A DNA stretch of 64,000 nt, taken from assembly GCF_037265215.1 (NCBI RefSeq), contig NZ_CP147737.1, positions 3,256,001 through 3,320,000 of the forward strand. Direction: 5' to 3'. Made by a program: the position numbers and the translations under genes. Each line of letters opens with the position of its first letter. Within the stretch, counting starts at the first letter, position 1. This DNA comes from Xenorhabdus griffiniae (GTDB taxonomy: Bacteria; Pseudomonadota; Gammaproteobacteria; Enterobacterales; Enterobacteriaceae). This document shows, in pieces, positions 7,326 through 16,450 of the stretch. The notes beneath the pieces were generated by a model. It ran no database searches and had not been told where the DNA came from. It was given only the letters and a program-made list of their open reading frames with translations.

Positions 7326-10300
7326 TATACAGTCACAGCTTAACAAGGTATTGAGTACCGTTGGAAAGCTGACCAGTTCCTTTAAATCTTTTCAACAGCA
7401 TCAGAAAAAACTGGTAGGTTCAGTTGATAAAATTTACAACCAGTTCAAAAAACTCAATAAGACTGTTGAAGGATTAAAACCCATTGTAGGTTATGCGCAG
7501 GAAACTGCGCGTATGCGCGCCGATCTTAAGGCTTATCATCAAACTATTAAACAATCTTTCTCTGCGCGGCAGAATTCCTCACAAGTCATGCAGGTGAGTG
7601 CCGCCAGCCAATCAGCTAATATTGTTCAAATAAACCAAAATGCCAGACAGGAAAACTCATCCAGTAAAAAGAATGAGTTCAATCTTGGTGTGACGGGTAA
7701 TATGACTAACAATTTTAAATTGTTAGATAAATTGGTTATTAATATTAATCCTCAGATAACAATTTTATTTAGTATGCTAAATAAAATTAATGGGGTTTTG
7801 AATATAACTGCTGGTTTTGTAAAAGTCACATTCCAAACATTAATTAATTATGTACAAGTGTTTGGTAATGTTGGTATCAAAATATTTGATTCTTTAAGAG
7901 TTAAATTAAATATATTTGCATTGCTGGGGATTCAGGCTTTTATTGAATTGAGAGCCAGCCTGAACTTTTTTGCACAGTTGGGAGTTCGGACTTTTGTCGA
8001 GCTAAGGGCCGGACTGAACTTCTTTATCCAATTGGGACTTCGGGCGTTTGTCGAATTGAGAGCCAGCCTGAACTTTTTTACACAATTGGGAGTTCGGGCT
8101 TTTGTCGAGCTAAGGGCCGGACTGAACTTCTTTATCCAATTGGGACTTCGGGCGTTTGTCGAATTGAGAGCCAGCCTGAACTTTTTTGCACAGTTGGGAG
8201 TTCGGGCGTTTGTCGAATTGAGAGCCAGCCTGAACTTTTTTGCACAATTGGGAATTCGGGCTTTTGTCGAGCTAAGGGCCGGACTGAACTTTTTTATCCA
8301 GTTAGGAATTCGGGCTTTTGTTGAACTAAGAGCCAGCCTGAACTTTTTTGCACAGTTGGGAGTTCGGGCTTTTGTCGAGCTAAGGGCCGGACTGAACTTC
8401 TTTATCCAGTTGGGGCTTCGGGCGTTTGTCGAATTGAGAGCCAGCCTGAACTTTTTTGCACAATTGGGAGTTCGGGCGTTTGTCGAGCTAAGGGCCGGAC
8501 TGAACTTTTTTATCCAGTTAGGAATTCGGGCTTTTGTTGAACTAAGAGCCAGCCTGAACATTTTTGCTCAATTTGGGATCCAGATTTTTGTTCAGCTAAA
8601 AGTCAGTTTTGGTGCATTTGCTGAATTAGGTCGTCAGGCTTTAGAAACATTAAAATCCAGCTTGAATGCATTTGCTCAGTTGGGTATTCAAGCTTTGGGG
8701 GCATTAAAATCCAGTCTGAGTTTCTTTGCCCAAATAGGGATTCAGGCGCTGGATAAATTAAAATCCACGCTGGATGCGTTTGTGCAATTAGGGCTTAACG
8801 CTTTTGACAAATTAAAAGCCAGCCTGAGTTTCTTTGCCCAAATAGGGATTCAGGCACTGGATAAATTAAAATCCACGCTGGATACATTTGTGCAATTAGG
8901 GCTTAACGCTTTTGATAAATTAAAAGCCAGCCTGAATTTCTTTGCCCAATTAGGGATTCAGGCGTTGGATAAATTAAAATCCACGCTGGATGCGTTTGTG
9001 CAATTGGGTATTCAGGGCCTGAATAAATTAACGGCACCTTTGGATATATTTACCCAAATAGGGATTCAGGCGTTGGATAAATTAAAATCCACGCTGGATA
9101 CATTTGTGCAATTAGGGCTTAATGCTTTTGATAAATTAAAAGCCAGCTTGAGTTTCTTTGCTCAAATAGGGATTCAGGCGCTGGATAAATTAAAATCCAC
9201 TCTGGATGCGTTTGTGCAATTAGGGCTTAACGCTTTTGACAAATTAAAAGCCAGCCTGAATTTCTTTGCTCAATTAGGGATTCAGGCGTTGGATAAATTA
9301 AAATCCACCTTGGATGCATTTGTGCAACTAGGTATTCAGGCTCTGAATAAATTAACGGCACCTTTGGATATATTTGCTCAACTGGGAACGCAGGCGCTGG
9401 ATAAATTAAAATCCACCTTAGATGCGTTTGTGCAATTGGGTGTTCAGGCTCTGAATAAATTAACATCTCCCCTGGATGTATTTGCTAAATTAGGTATGCA
9501 GGCTCTCGAAGAGTTAAAAGCCAGTCTAAATTTCTTTGCGCAGTTGGGTGTTCAGGCACTGGACAAGTTAAAATCCAGTCTGGATATATTTACTCAGATT
9601 GGGGTTCAGGGACTGGAAGAGTTAAGAGCCAATCTGAATAGATTTGCGCAGGTAGGGATTCAGGCTATGGAGAATTTAAGAGATGGCTTGAAGGCATTTG
9701 CACAATTTGGAACTGAGGCTTTGGAAGCGCTAAGAGCGGCCATGGACTTTTTTGGTAAAACCGGAAACAAGGTTTTTGGCTCACTTAATGATGGTGCTGA
9801 TTTACTGTCTAATAAAGGAGGTAAAGATACTTTTGGAAGACAGCGAAAAGGCTTAGGAGCATTAGGAAATATTGGTCAAAAAGTTTTTGGCTTTTTAGGT
9901 AATGGCATAAATATTCTGGCAAGTGTTGGTGTTAAAGGTCTGTCTTTTTTAAGTAGTGCTTTTAGTGTATTAGGTAAAGCAATGCTGTTTATTGGCCGAG
10001 CTATGATGGCGAACCCTATTCTTGCCATTATTAGTGTTATCGCAATGGCTGCTATTTATATTTGGCAGAATTGGGAAACATTAGGCCCCAAATTCGCTGC
10101 TTTGTGGGAAAACATCAAAAATGTCTGTAGCAATGCATGGCAGGGAATTAAAAACCTGGTCAGTGCTGCTTGGGAAGGTATTAAAAGTTATTTCATGAAT
10201 GGGGGATTAATCGGCCTTATTTACCAAAATTGGGACACGATTAAACAAAGCACCGCAGAAGCATGGGAATCCGTTAAAGCTAAAATAGGTGAAGTTTGGG

Positions 10301-11022
10301 AATCTGTTAAACAGAATACGTTAGAAATTTGGGAAAGCGTTAAAAAATCAGTTTCAGATAAATGGAATGAAATTGTTGCCGATGTTCAGGCTATTCCTGA
10401 AAAATTAAAAGCGGCTGGGTCAGAAATGATCGATAGCTTGCTAATTGGTATTCAAGAAAAATGGGAGAACCTGAAAAGTAAATTCGCTTCTATTACTGAT
10501 TGGTTTAAATCGTGGTGGTCTGGTGATGATAAACAGGAAGTTACCGTAAAAACATCACAGGATATTACCAAAAGCGACACATCTCAGCAGGCAAAACAGA
10601 TTACTCAACATGATAAAGGAGGATTTATTCCTGCCGGGAAACTAGGCCTTGTAGGGGAATATGGCCCTGAAATTATCAATGGCCCAGCTAACGTTACCAG
10701 CCGGAAAAATACTGCGAAACTCGCTGCCTTGGGGCTTGCTGTGAGCTCAATGTCACTGCCAATTGCGGCGCAGGATGCACCATTACACGCGCAGAGTTTA
10801 CCTGCTTACGCTTATGAGGAAGTGCAGGCGAAATGGGAGCGGAGTCAGCCACAGCAATACAGTGGCGCAGCACCGCAATATAACATCTATGTCTATGGCG
10901 CTCAGGGACAGTCCGCGCAGGATATTGCCCGTGTGGTCAGGCAGGAATTGGAACAAAGGGAACGTATGCATCAAGCGCGTATGCGTAGCTCACTTTCAGA
11001 CAGAGGAGAAGATTTCTCATGA
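7318..11022 (+). CDS. T: tail tape measure protein, P2 gpT-like with long internal repeat array
   Basis: This protein of about 1234 residues (P2 gpT is about 815) sets tail length. ATG 7318 overlaps the E' stop (ATGAGTAA); GTG 7306 is an alternative start. The N-terminal 200 residues are coiled-coil-like (SNIQSQLNKVLSTVGKLTSS). Residues 201-812 are about 34 tandem 18-residue repeats. A hydrophobic stretch follows (FIGRAMMANPILAIISVIAM), then Trp-rich helical repeats (WENIKNVCSNAWQGIKNLVS), and a typical tape-measure end HDKGGFIPAGKLGLVGEYGPEIINGPANV. The repeats replace most of the usual central helix. The stop overlaps the gpU start. The frame is intact through all repeats, which argues for selection on the protein. 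Confidence 0.95.
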   Translation: MSNIQSQLNKVLSTVGKLTSSFKSFQQHQKKLVGSVDKIYNQFKKLNKTVEGLKPIVGYAQETARMRADLKAYHQTIKQSFSARQNSSQVMQVSAASQSANIVQINQNARQENSSSKKNEFNLGVTGNMTNNFKLLDKLVININPQITILFSMLNKINGVLNITAGFVKVTFQTLINYVQVFGNVGIKIFDSLRVKLNIFALLGIQAFIELRASLNFFAQLGVRTFVELRAGLNFFIQLGLRAFVELRASLNFFTQLGVRAFVELRAGLNFFIQLGLRAFVELRASLNFFAQLGVRAFVELRASLNFFAQLGIRAFVELRAGLNFFIQLGIRAFVELRASLNFFAQLGVRAFVELRAGLNFFIQLGLRAFVELRASLNFFAQLGVRAFVELRAGLNFFIQLGIRAFVELRASLNIFAQFGIQIFVQLKVSFGAFAELGRQALETLKSSLNAFAQLGIQALGALKSSLSFFAQIGIQALDKLKSTLDAFVQLGLNAFDKLKASLSFFAQIGIQALDKLKSTLDTFVQLGLNAFDKLKASLNFFAQLGIQALDKLKSTLDAFVQLGIQGLNKLTAPLDIFTQIGIQALDKLKSTLDTFVQLGLNAFDKLKASLSFFAQIGIQALDKLKSTLDAFVQLGLNAFDKLKASLNFFAQLGIQALDKLKSTLDAFVQLGIQALNKLTAPLDIFAQLGTQALDKLKSTLDAFVQLGVQALNKLTSPLDVFAKLGMQALEELKASLNFFAQLGVQALDKLKSSLDIFTQIGVQGLEELRANLNRFAQVGIQAMENLRDGLKAFAQFGTEALEALRAAMDFFGKTGNKVFGSLNDGADLLSNKGGKDTFGRQRKGLGALGNIGQKVFGFLGNGINILASVGVKGLSFLSSAFSVLGKAMLFIGRAMMANPILAIISVIAMAAIYIWQNWETLGPKFAALWENIKNVCSNAWQGIKNLVSAAWEGIKSYFMNGGLIGLIYQNWDTIKQSTAEAWESVKAKIGEVWESVKQNTLEIWESVKKSVSDKWNEIVADVQAIPEKLKAAGSEMIDSLLIGIQEKWENLKSKFASITDWFKSWWSGDDKQEVTVKTSQDITKSDTSQQAKQITQHDKGGFIPAGKLGLVGEYGPEIINGPANVTSRKNTAKLAALGLAVSSMSLPIAAQDAPLHAQSLPAYAYEEVQAKWERSQPQQYSGAAPQYNIYVYGAQGQSAQDIARVVRQELEQRERMHQARMRSSLSDRGEDFS
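7918..9753 (+). repeat. about 34 tandem 54-bp repeats inside the tape-measure gene
   Basis: Each unit encodes 18 residues. The first dozen follow xQLGxRAFVELRAxLNFF, alternating AQLGV/IQLGL forms (7918-8565). After two or three divergent units they change to a 36-residue double unit, AQIGIQALDKLKSTLDAF plus VQLGLNAFDKLKASLSFF (from about 8728). The last five units become more diverse and more charged. Repeats within each block are nearly identical at DNA level, so the array has probably grown by recent duplication. One residue in three or four is hydrophobic, as expected for a rod-like helix. Confidence 0.95.
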
Positions 11023-11525
11023 TGGCTGCACTTGGTTTGTTTGTTTTTATGCTGAAAACAACGCCCTATCAAACTTTTCAATATAAACAGAGTTGGCGAC
11101 ATGCCTTTAACAGCCGCGTGGGAGCGCGGCCTGCCTGGCAGTTCGTCGGTTCAGACAATGATACGATCACGCTATCAGGGGAACTTTATCCTGAACTGAC
11201 AGGTGGCTCACTTTCATTAACCGCATTGAAATTGATGGCTGACAGTGGCAAGGCATGGTCTTTTATTGATGGCAGTGGTGCCATTTACGGTATGTTCGTT
11301 ATCGAAAGCATTGATGAGACAAAAACAGAATTTATGTCAGGCGGTGCGGCCAGAAAAATCAGTTTCACGCTGACCTTGCGACGTGTTGACAACAATTTGC
11401 TCGAAATGCTGGGTGATTTGCAGGAGCAGCTTTCTGATATCAAGAAAGATTTACCCAATTTGCCAAAGAAACTTTCTGCATTCAAAGATGATGTTGTTGA
11501 TAAAGTCAAGGGGGTGTTCTCATGA
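11019..11525 (+). CDS. U: phage tail protein, P2 gpU family
   Basis: A 168-residue homologue of P2 gpU (159 residues). It begins MMAALGLFVFMLKTTPYQTF and contains SWRHAFNSRVGARPAWQFVG, both conserved in the family. gpU is needed late in tail completion. The start overlaps the tape-measure stop by 4 bases and the stop overlaps the gpD start by 4 bases, so the three genes are translationally coupled. The C-terminal 30 residues are a Lys/Asp-rich helix (LQEQLSDIKKDLPNLPKKL) slightly longer than in P2. Confidence 0.93.
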   Translation: MMAALGLFVFMLKTTPYQTFQYKQSWRHAFNSRVGARPAWQFVGSDNDTITLSGELYPELTGGSLSLTALKLMADSGKAWSFIDGSGAIYGMFVIESIDETKTEFMSGGAARKISFTLTLRRVDNNLLEMLGDLQEQLSDIKKDLPNLPKKLSAFKDDVVDKVKGVFS

Positions 11526-13006
11526 TCGATGTTGAAAAGTGGATACCAGACACGGATTGGGTTCCCCAATTTGATTTAGTCACTGGAAAAGTCAGTGAGC
11601 CAGCTTTTCGTCTGGAAATCAACAACAAGGATATCAGTGGGAAGATCCAATCACGCCTGATGTCATTAACATTGACGGATAATCGTGGTTTGGAATCCGA
11701 CCAGCTCGATATTGAGTTGGATGATGCGGATGGTATGCTGATGCTGCCTCGTCGTGGCGATATTCTTACATTAGAACTGGGGTGGCATGGCCATCCCTTA
11801 ACGCCGAAAGGAAAATTTGTTATTGATGAAATTGAACATGTCGGTGCGCCAGATCGATTAACCATTCGTGCCCGTAGTGCGGATTTTCGTGGTGATCTGA
11901 ATACGAAAAAGGAAATGTCTTACCATAAATGCACCCTAGGCAGTATTGTCAGTACCATCGCTGCCAGAAATAAATTGGCGTTTAAGATAAGTTCAGCGTT
12001 GGAAAATATCTCTGTGCATATCGATCAAACAAATGAATCTGACATCAGCTTTTTGACTCGGCTGGCAAAACAAGAAGGTGCAATCGCTTCAGTCAAAAAT
12101 GGTGAATTATTGTTTGTTCAGCAAGGGCAAAATAAAACGGTGAGTGGTAAGCCTATTCCGCCTGTACTGATTACGCGTAACTCAGGGGATAGTCACAGAT
12201 TTTCGCTGTCCGATCGTGAAGCCTATACGGGGGTAGTTGCTCAATGGATGGATACACGTACAGCAACTAAACAGACGGTTAAATTGAGGCGAAAGGAAAC
12301 AACAGAAGGAAAAGTTGAAATTAACTTTGAATATGAAAGCAGTAACAGTCAATCATCAGGCAAGGGGCCGGCTCAAAAAGATAAAAACGCCACTAAAAAA
12401 GAGGGGGGAACGTCCAGGCAAAAGCACCCCCAATCCACTAAGCAGGGTAAAGATCTTAAACCTAAACCACCTGCACCTGGCAAAGTTAATTTAGCGAAGA
12501 AAAACCCAAACACTAAAGGTCGTGAAAAGCCGACTTATATTAAAAAGGGGAATAAAAAGAAAAACAAAAATAAAGGTCACGGCAGTATTGAGATAGAAGC
12601 AAATTTCGATATTGAAGCAAGCTTATCTTATGAAGAACAGCGTGAATCAACGGTTGAACACCATCAAACAACTACAGTACAGCAAGAATCTGCAAGCTAT
12701 TTGGTGGGAACCCAGGAGAATATTCTGACGCTTTCGCGCATTTATTCTAACGAAGAAAGTGCAAAGCGTGCCGCTATCGCTGTTTGGAAAAAAATGCAAC
12801 GAGGAGCTGCGCAGTTCTCTATCACATTAGCGTTGGGGCGTGCTGATATTTATCCTGAAACGCCCATCCAGTTAGAGGGTTTTAAGCCAGAAATTGATGG
12901 AACTGACTGGACTTTGGTCAAAGTCACTCACACGCTCAATGACAGTGGTTTTACGACATCCTTAGATCTCGAAATAAAAATCGACGAAGTTGAAATGAGT
13001 GCTTGA
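11522..13006 (+). CDS. D: phage late control / tail hub protein, P2 gpD family, with Lys-rich insertion
   Basis: A 494-residue homologue of P2 gpD (387 residues), a baseplate-hub or spike-associated protein of contractile tails. The N-terminal half is normal: SLTLTDNRGLESDQLDIELDD, GHPLTPKGKFVIDEIEHVG, and SDISFLTRLAKQEGAIA. The C-terminal half is also normal (RIYSNEESAKRAAIAVWKKM; TDWTLVKVTHTLNDSGFTTS). Between residues about 275 and 400 is an added, highly basic, low-complexity segment rich in Lys, Gly, Asn and Pro (KPPAPGKVNLAKKNPNTKG; YIKKGNKKKNKNKGHG) followed by an acidic Glu/Thr stretch. That accounts for the extra length. The reading frame is intact. Confidence 0.93.
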   Translation: MIDVEKWIPDTDWVPQFDLVTGKVSEPAFRLEINNKDISGKIQSRLMSLTLTDNRGLESDQLDIELDDADGMLMLPRRGDILTLELGWHGHPLTPKGKFVIDEIEHVGAPDRLTIRARSADFRGDLNTKKEMSYHKCTLGSIVSTIAARNKLAFKISSALENISVHIDQTNESDISFLTRLAKQEGAIASVKNGELLFVQQGQNKTVSGKPIPPVLITRNSGDSHRFSLSDREAYTGVVAQWMDTRTATKQTVKLRRKETTEGKVEINFEYESSNSQSSGKGPAQKDKNATKKEGGTSRQKHPQSTKQGKDLKPKPPAPGKVNLAKKNPNTKGREKPTYIKKGNKKKNKNKGHGSIEIEANFDIEASLSYEEQRESTVEHHQTTTVQQESASYLVGTQENILTLSRIYSNEESAKRAAIAVWKKMQRGAAQFSITLALGRADIYPETPIQLEGFKPEIDGTDWTLVKVTHTLNDSGFTTSLDLEIKIDEVEMSA

Positions 13007-13102
13007 TCTCGATATGAGATCTTTGGTATATTGTTCACCAGACGGGATGATGTTATTTCAAGACAGTTATTTCAAGATAACGATTTCAGAAAGGTGAACA
13101 AT

Positions 13103-13339
13103 ATGATTAAGTGTCCTCTGTGTGGTCAATCAGCGCACACTCGTAGCAGCTTTGAGCATTCAAGCCAAACAAAGGAGCGCTATAACCAATGTCAGAATAT
13201 CAATTGTGGAGCAACGTTCGTTAGCCATGAAACCTTTGTCCGTTTCATTTCTAAGCCAGGTGAAATCCAAAATGTGACGCCACATCCAAGGGCAAAAACC
13301 AAGAGACAACCTCGCCAGAAAGCGGCTGCCGTACAATAA
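13103..13339 (+). CDS. ogr: Ogr/Delta-family zinc-finger late transcription activator
   Basis: The real start is most likely ATG 13103, preceded by AAGGTGAACA, giving 78 residues. The upstream in-frame extension from 13031 has no ribosome site. It starts MIKCPLCGQSAHTRSS and has NQCQNINCGATF, the Cys4 zinc motif of P2 Ogr and P4 Delta. These proteins activate sigma-70 late promoters of P2-like phages through RNA polymerase alpha. It is the last gene of the tail block, in the P2 position after D. Its presence suggests the tail operon can still be switched on. A possible target box lies upstream of FI. Confidence 0.92.
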   Translation: MIKCPLCGQSAHTRSSFEHSSQTKERYNQCQNINCGATFVSHETFVRFISKPGEIQNVTPHPRAKTKRQPRQKAAAVQ

Positions 13340-13369
13340 ATAACGAAAAAATTATTGCTCCAGTTTTTT

Positions 13370-13394
13370 GCCACCGTTATGGTGGCTTTTTTTT
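13370..13394 (+). terminator. Rho-independent terminator after ogr
   Basis: GCCACC-GTTAT-GGTGGC followed by eight T residues, 30 bases after the ogr stop. It marks the right boundary of the phage tail block. Confidence 0.9.
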
Positions 13395-13482
13395 GGGTGT
13401 AAGATTGAAAAGGTTCTCCATTCGAGAACTCATTGTGACGCCCGCTTGTCTACAAAGCAGGCGTCAAAACCACTTGGCTGAT

Positions 13483-13707
13483 TTACTTCTGGTTTTGATA
13501 TTGTTCCTGCAAAATCCGTTGCATTTCATCTTTGATGTGTAGTTTTTCTTTTTTCAGACGCACAACTTTATCGTTATAACCTGCACCATTTGGGCCTTCT
13601 AGTTGGGTTATCTCGTGGTCAAGTCGGTTATGTTTTTCAAACAGGGATTGGAAGCGGGGATGAGATTCTTTCAGATTGGATACTAAATCACGATATTCTG
13701 GAAACAT
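13483..13707 (-). CDS. ydcH: YdcH family (DUF465) small coiled-coil protein
   Basis: A 74-residue protein matching E. coli YdcH almost colinearly (MFPEYRDLVSNLKESHPRFQ; KHNRLDHEI; VVRLKKEKLHIKDEM). It is a short two-helix, heptad-rich protein of unknown role in the cytoplasm. AGGAGG precedes the start on the minus strand. It is a chromosomal core gene just outside the phage block, monocistronic, and a GC-rich hairpin (about 13437-13466) lies downstream of its stop. Confidence 0.9.
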   Translation of the reverse strand: MFPEYRDLVSNLKESHPRFQSLFEKHNRLDHEITQLEGPNGAGYNDKVVRLKKEKLHIKDEMQRILQEQYQNQK

Positions 13708-13973
13708 AAGACCTCCTATACGAAATTCACTATCACACTCAAGGAGTGTAGCAGGTCATTTTAATATCAGATTTGAGAAATATCACATAAAAAAGAACTG
13801 GTAGAACCTGTTAGTTTGTTGGTGATAAATAAAATTTGATATTTATTATGAGTGAATAGATTTTCTTTATTCAATGCCTTTAAGAATCAGTACCTTGCCA
13901 AAAAACATAATTTACCCCTGTCTTTTTGTTGTTATTATCTAGTCTCCTTTTTAAACATATTCAGAGGTGATAT

Positions 13974-14450
13974 ATGAAAAAATATCTATTCCCTTTAGCT
14001 GCATTGATGGTGTCAACTTCGGTTTTTGCGGACAAAAAACTTGAAGATATCGCCCCTTATCCTGCGCCTTCTGAGAACATGGCTCGTAGCGTGATTGAAT
14101 TACCTCAGAAAGAACATGAAAACGGCTATATGGTTGAGTTGGTGATTGGCAAGGATATGAAAGTGGATTGTAATCATCACTGGTTTGGCGGTAAGTTGGA
14201 GACTAAAACCCTGGAAGGGTGGGGATATGACTATTATGTGCTAAATAATGTAACGGGTCCCGCCTCAACAAAAATGGCTTGTCCAAATAAAGAAAAAACA
14301 GTGCGTTTTGTTCAGGTTCAGTTAGGTAAGGATGCTTTCGTTCGTTATAACAGCAAATTACCTATCGTGGTATATACGCCAAAATCGGTGACAGTTAAAT
14401 ACCGTATTTGGCAAGCCTCGGATGAGGTAAAGAAAGCAGTTATTAATTAA
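13974..14450 (+). CDS. eco: ecotin, periplasmic serine protease inhibitor
   Basis: A 158-residue precursor with signal peptide [19 protein letters not shown] and the ecotin body: [33 protein letters not shown] and [20 protein letters not shown]. The dimeric protein inhibits chymotrypsin-fold serine proteases in the periplasm and is thought to protect bacteria from host enzymes. The inhibitory loop reads [10 protein letters not shown]. In E. coli it is STMMACP with Met at P1, so P1 here is Lys, which should favour trypsin-like targets. The disulphide partners (Cys of VDCN and of MACP) are kept. Start ATG 13974 follows AGAGGTGAT. It appears monocistronic. Confidence 0.95.
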   Translation: MKKYLFPLAALMVSTSVFADKKLEDIAPYPAPSENMARSVIELPQKEHENGYMVELVIGKDMKVDCNHHWFGGKLETKTLEGWGYDYYVLNNVTGPASTKMACPNKEKTVRFVQVQLGKDAFVRYNSKLPIVVYTPKSVTVKYRIWQASDEVKKAVIN

Positions 14451-14451
14451 C

Positions 14452-14548
14452 TATACGCATTAAACTTCATGTTGCAATTTACAGCATGATATGAAACGTG
14501 ACTTCTTCCCGCGACGCGGGGAGAAGTCATATGCATCTTGAAGTTAGG
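14452..14548 (-). repeat. dispersed hairpin repeat, family A (copy 1)
   Basis: The copy starts TATACGCATTAAACTTCA, has a central GC stem (CCCGCGACGCGGGG) and ends ATGCATCTTGAAGTT. Other copies are at about 15588, 16248, 25212 and 25537. The ends TGAAGTTTAATGCGTATA and CTTCAAGATGC recur in each, as in a small non-autonomous element. Confidence 0.8.
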
Positions 14549-14744
14549 TTGTTTAAAAATACATTTCTTCGTTGCTTATGATTAAGTTAACAATCAAGCA
14601 ATTTGTAATATACGCATTAATCTTACAACACTATATGAGACATGATTTTTCTGTCTGCAATCCCTTGCCCATAATTAAAAACACTAACTAAACTATTTTT
14701 TGGATTCTTTTGCATTTATGCAAATATTATTGAGGAATCGTCGA

Positions 14745-15452
14745 ATGTTTAAAAAGTTATCGGCAGAGTTTTTAGGTACTTTTTGGTTGGTGTTTGGTGG
14801 ATGTGGTAGTGCGGTTTTAGCTGCGGCATTCCCACAGCTGGGGATTGGTTTTGTGGGCGTATCCTTGGCTTTTGGTTTAACTGTGGTAACGATGGCCTAT
14901 GCGGTAGGACATATTTCAGGAGGACATTTTAATCCAGCAGTAACATTGGGGTTGTTCGCGGGCGGGCGCATTTCTGCCAAAGAGGTTATTCCTTATATTA
15001 TTGCCCAAGTGATTGGAGGAATTGCGGCAGCTGCGGTACTATACCTTATCGCCAGCGGTAAAAGTGGTTTTGATGCAACGGCAAGTGGTTTTGCATCTAA
15101 TGGTTATGGTGAACATTCTCCTGGGGGTTTTTCATTACGAGCTGCAATTATTATTGAATTAGTATTAACCGGATTTTTCTTAATTGTCATTCTCGGAGCA
15201 ACAGATAAAAATGCACCAGCAGGATTTGCACCATTGGCTATCGGTTTAGCATTGACACTTATTCACTTAATCAGTATTCCTGTAACCAATACATCGGTTA
15301 ACCCGGCAAGAAGTACAGCGGTTGCTATTTTCCAGGGAACCTGGGCCCTGGAGCAGCTTTGGGTATTTTGGTTGATTCCATTAATTGGTGGTGCTATCGG
15401 TGGGATGATATACCGGATACTCTTACAGAAAGATGACTCATCCGTTAATTAA
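14745..15452 (+). CDS. aqpZ: aquaporin Z
   Basis: A 235-residue inner-membrane water channel of the MIP family. It has the two NPA half-helices, HFNPAVTLG and NPARSTA, and six hydrophobic segments. It is close in length to E. coli AqpZ (231). The start at 14745 ([16 protein letters not shown]) is chosen over the longer frame from 14700 because TGAGGA lies 8 bases upstream and the extension has no family similarity. It is a single gene with its own terminator. Confidence 0.95.
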   Translation: MFKKLSAEFLGTFWLVFGGCGSAVLAAAFPQLGIGFVGVSLAFGLTVVTMAYAVGHISGGHFNPAVTLGLFAGGRISAKEVIPYIIAQVIGGIAAAAVLYLIASGKSGFDATASGFASNGYGEHSPGGFSLRAAIIIELVLTGFFLIVILGATDKNAPAGFAPLAIGLALTLIHLISIPVTNTSVNPARSTAVAIFQGTWALEQLWVFWLIPLIGGAIGGMIYRILLQKDDSSVN

Positions 15453-15471
15453 TATTTCCCCTATTTTGATA

Positions 15472-15497
15472 AGCCATGTTATAGCATGGCTTTTTTT
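15472..15497 (+). terminator. Rho-independent terminator after aqpZ
   Basis: AGCCATG-TTATAG-CATGGCT followed by a run of T residues, 20 bases after the aqpZ stop. Confidence 0.9.
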
Positions 15498-15523
15498 ATG
15501 ATAGATTTATATCAATCTAACGT

Positions 15524-15652
15524 TAAATAGGTTTTCATAATACTGAGAGTATCAGATGTTAGCATTCCTTACCATTTTGAAACGCTATTTAAGATGCGTG
15601 TGATTTCTCATATAATGTTGTAAATTGCAACTTGAAGTTTAATGCGTATATT
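15524..15652. repeat. fused copies of hairpin repeat families B and A
   Basis: Family B (TAAATAGGTTTTCATAATAC, then TGAGAGTATCAGATGTT, then CATTTTGAAACGCTATTTAA) lacks its usual GC hairpin. It runs straight into a family A copy beginning AAGATGCGTGTGATTTCTC and ending GAAGTTTAATGCGTATA, also without its central stem. The two therefore overlap or one inserted into the other. Confidence 0.75.
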
Positions 15653-15681
15653 TAAATTTTAATGTTTTCTTAAAAGGCGGG

Positions 15682-16125
15682 ATGATGGAGAAAAATATAA
15701 CATGGGAACACGGTGAATATTGGGTTACAACGGATAAGAGTAAGATTAATATTCATTTCGTACATAGTGAGTTAACGCAATTATTTTGGGCGCGTGGTGT
15801 TGAATTTGATAAAGTCAAAACTGCAATAGAAAATAGTTTATGCTTTGCATTATTTCATCGTGATAAAGCAATTGGATTTGCAAGATTAGTAACTGACTTT
15901 TCAATGTTTTCTTATCTTTCCGATGTATTTATTATCGATGACTATCAGAAGAAAGGATTAGGTCGTTGGTTGGTAGAATGTGTGTTACAGCATCCGATTA
16001 TTCCCTATGTAAAACACGTGATGTTGGTGACATCTAATGCAGGTTGGCTTTATAAGAAACTGGGATTTTCACCTGTCGTAGAGCAGGATTTTGTATGGAC
16101 ATTAGACAAACCAGAAAACACCTGA
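15682..16125 (+). CDS. GNAT family N-acetyltransferase
   Basis: A 147-residue single-domain GNAT protein. The acetyl-CoA binding motif A is visible as VFIIDDYQKKGLGRWLVECV, with motif B ending NAGWLYKKLGFSPV. Its substrate is unknown. Similar short cytoplasmic acetyltransferases are common stress or modification genes. ATG 15682 and ATG 15685 are both possible, after AAAGGCGG. It stands alone between two hairpin repeats. Confidence 0.88.
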   Translation: MMEKNITWEHGEYWVTTDKSKINIHFVHSELTQLFWARGVEFDKVKTAIENSLCFALFHRDKAIGFARLVTDFSMFSYLSDVFIIDDYQKKGLGRWLVECVLQHPIIPYVKHVMLVTSNAGWLYKKLGFSPVVEQDFVWTLDKPENT

Positions 16126-16247
16126 AGTTCCTTAATAAATGCTAAAAAAAGCAGGTGGTTATTATTAATGTTAGGATAATGCCGCCTGCACTGTTTATAT
16201 CCATTCATTAGAAATAAAAATTCACACTGAAAATAAATATTATTATC

Positions 16248-16352
16248 TATACCAATCCAACTTCAAGATGCGTGTGATCTCTCCCCGCTTCGCGGGGAGA
16301 GATCAGGTTTCATATCGTGTTGTAAATTGCAACTTGAAGTTTAATGCGTATA
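16248..16352 (+). repeat. dispersed hairpin repeat, family A (copy 3, full)
   Basis: A complete copy: TACCAATCCAACTTCAAGAT at the left, CTCCCCGCTTCGCGGGGAG hairpin, TTGTAAATTGCAA inner repeat, and GAAGTTTAATGCGTATA at the right. It is 25 bp longer than the copy at 25212, which lacks the inner part. Confidence 0.85.
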
Positions 16353-16450
16353 AAACCAGATTTAGGATGATCCAGCATCATAATCAATATCATGCTTCAC
16401 TATATGATTGACAACCGGTCATCAAGGAAAACAATTTACTGTTTAGTGGT

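Noticed and set aside
7932..8561. Long antisense reading frame of 209 codons
   Set aside because: It exists only because the coding repeat lacks stops on the other strand; no ribosome site and a monotonous composition.
7918..9753. CRISPR-like periodic repeats
   Set aside because: The 54-bp units are contiguous, coding in one frame and have no unique spacers; they are the tape-measure repeat array.
13437..13466. Terminator of ydcH (GACGCC...GGCGTC hairpin)
   Set aside because: The stem is good but neither strand has a following T tract, so I did not list it as a terminator.
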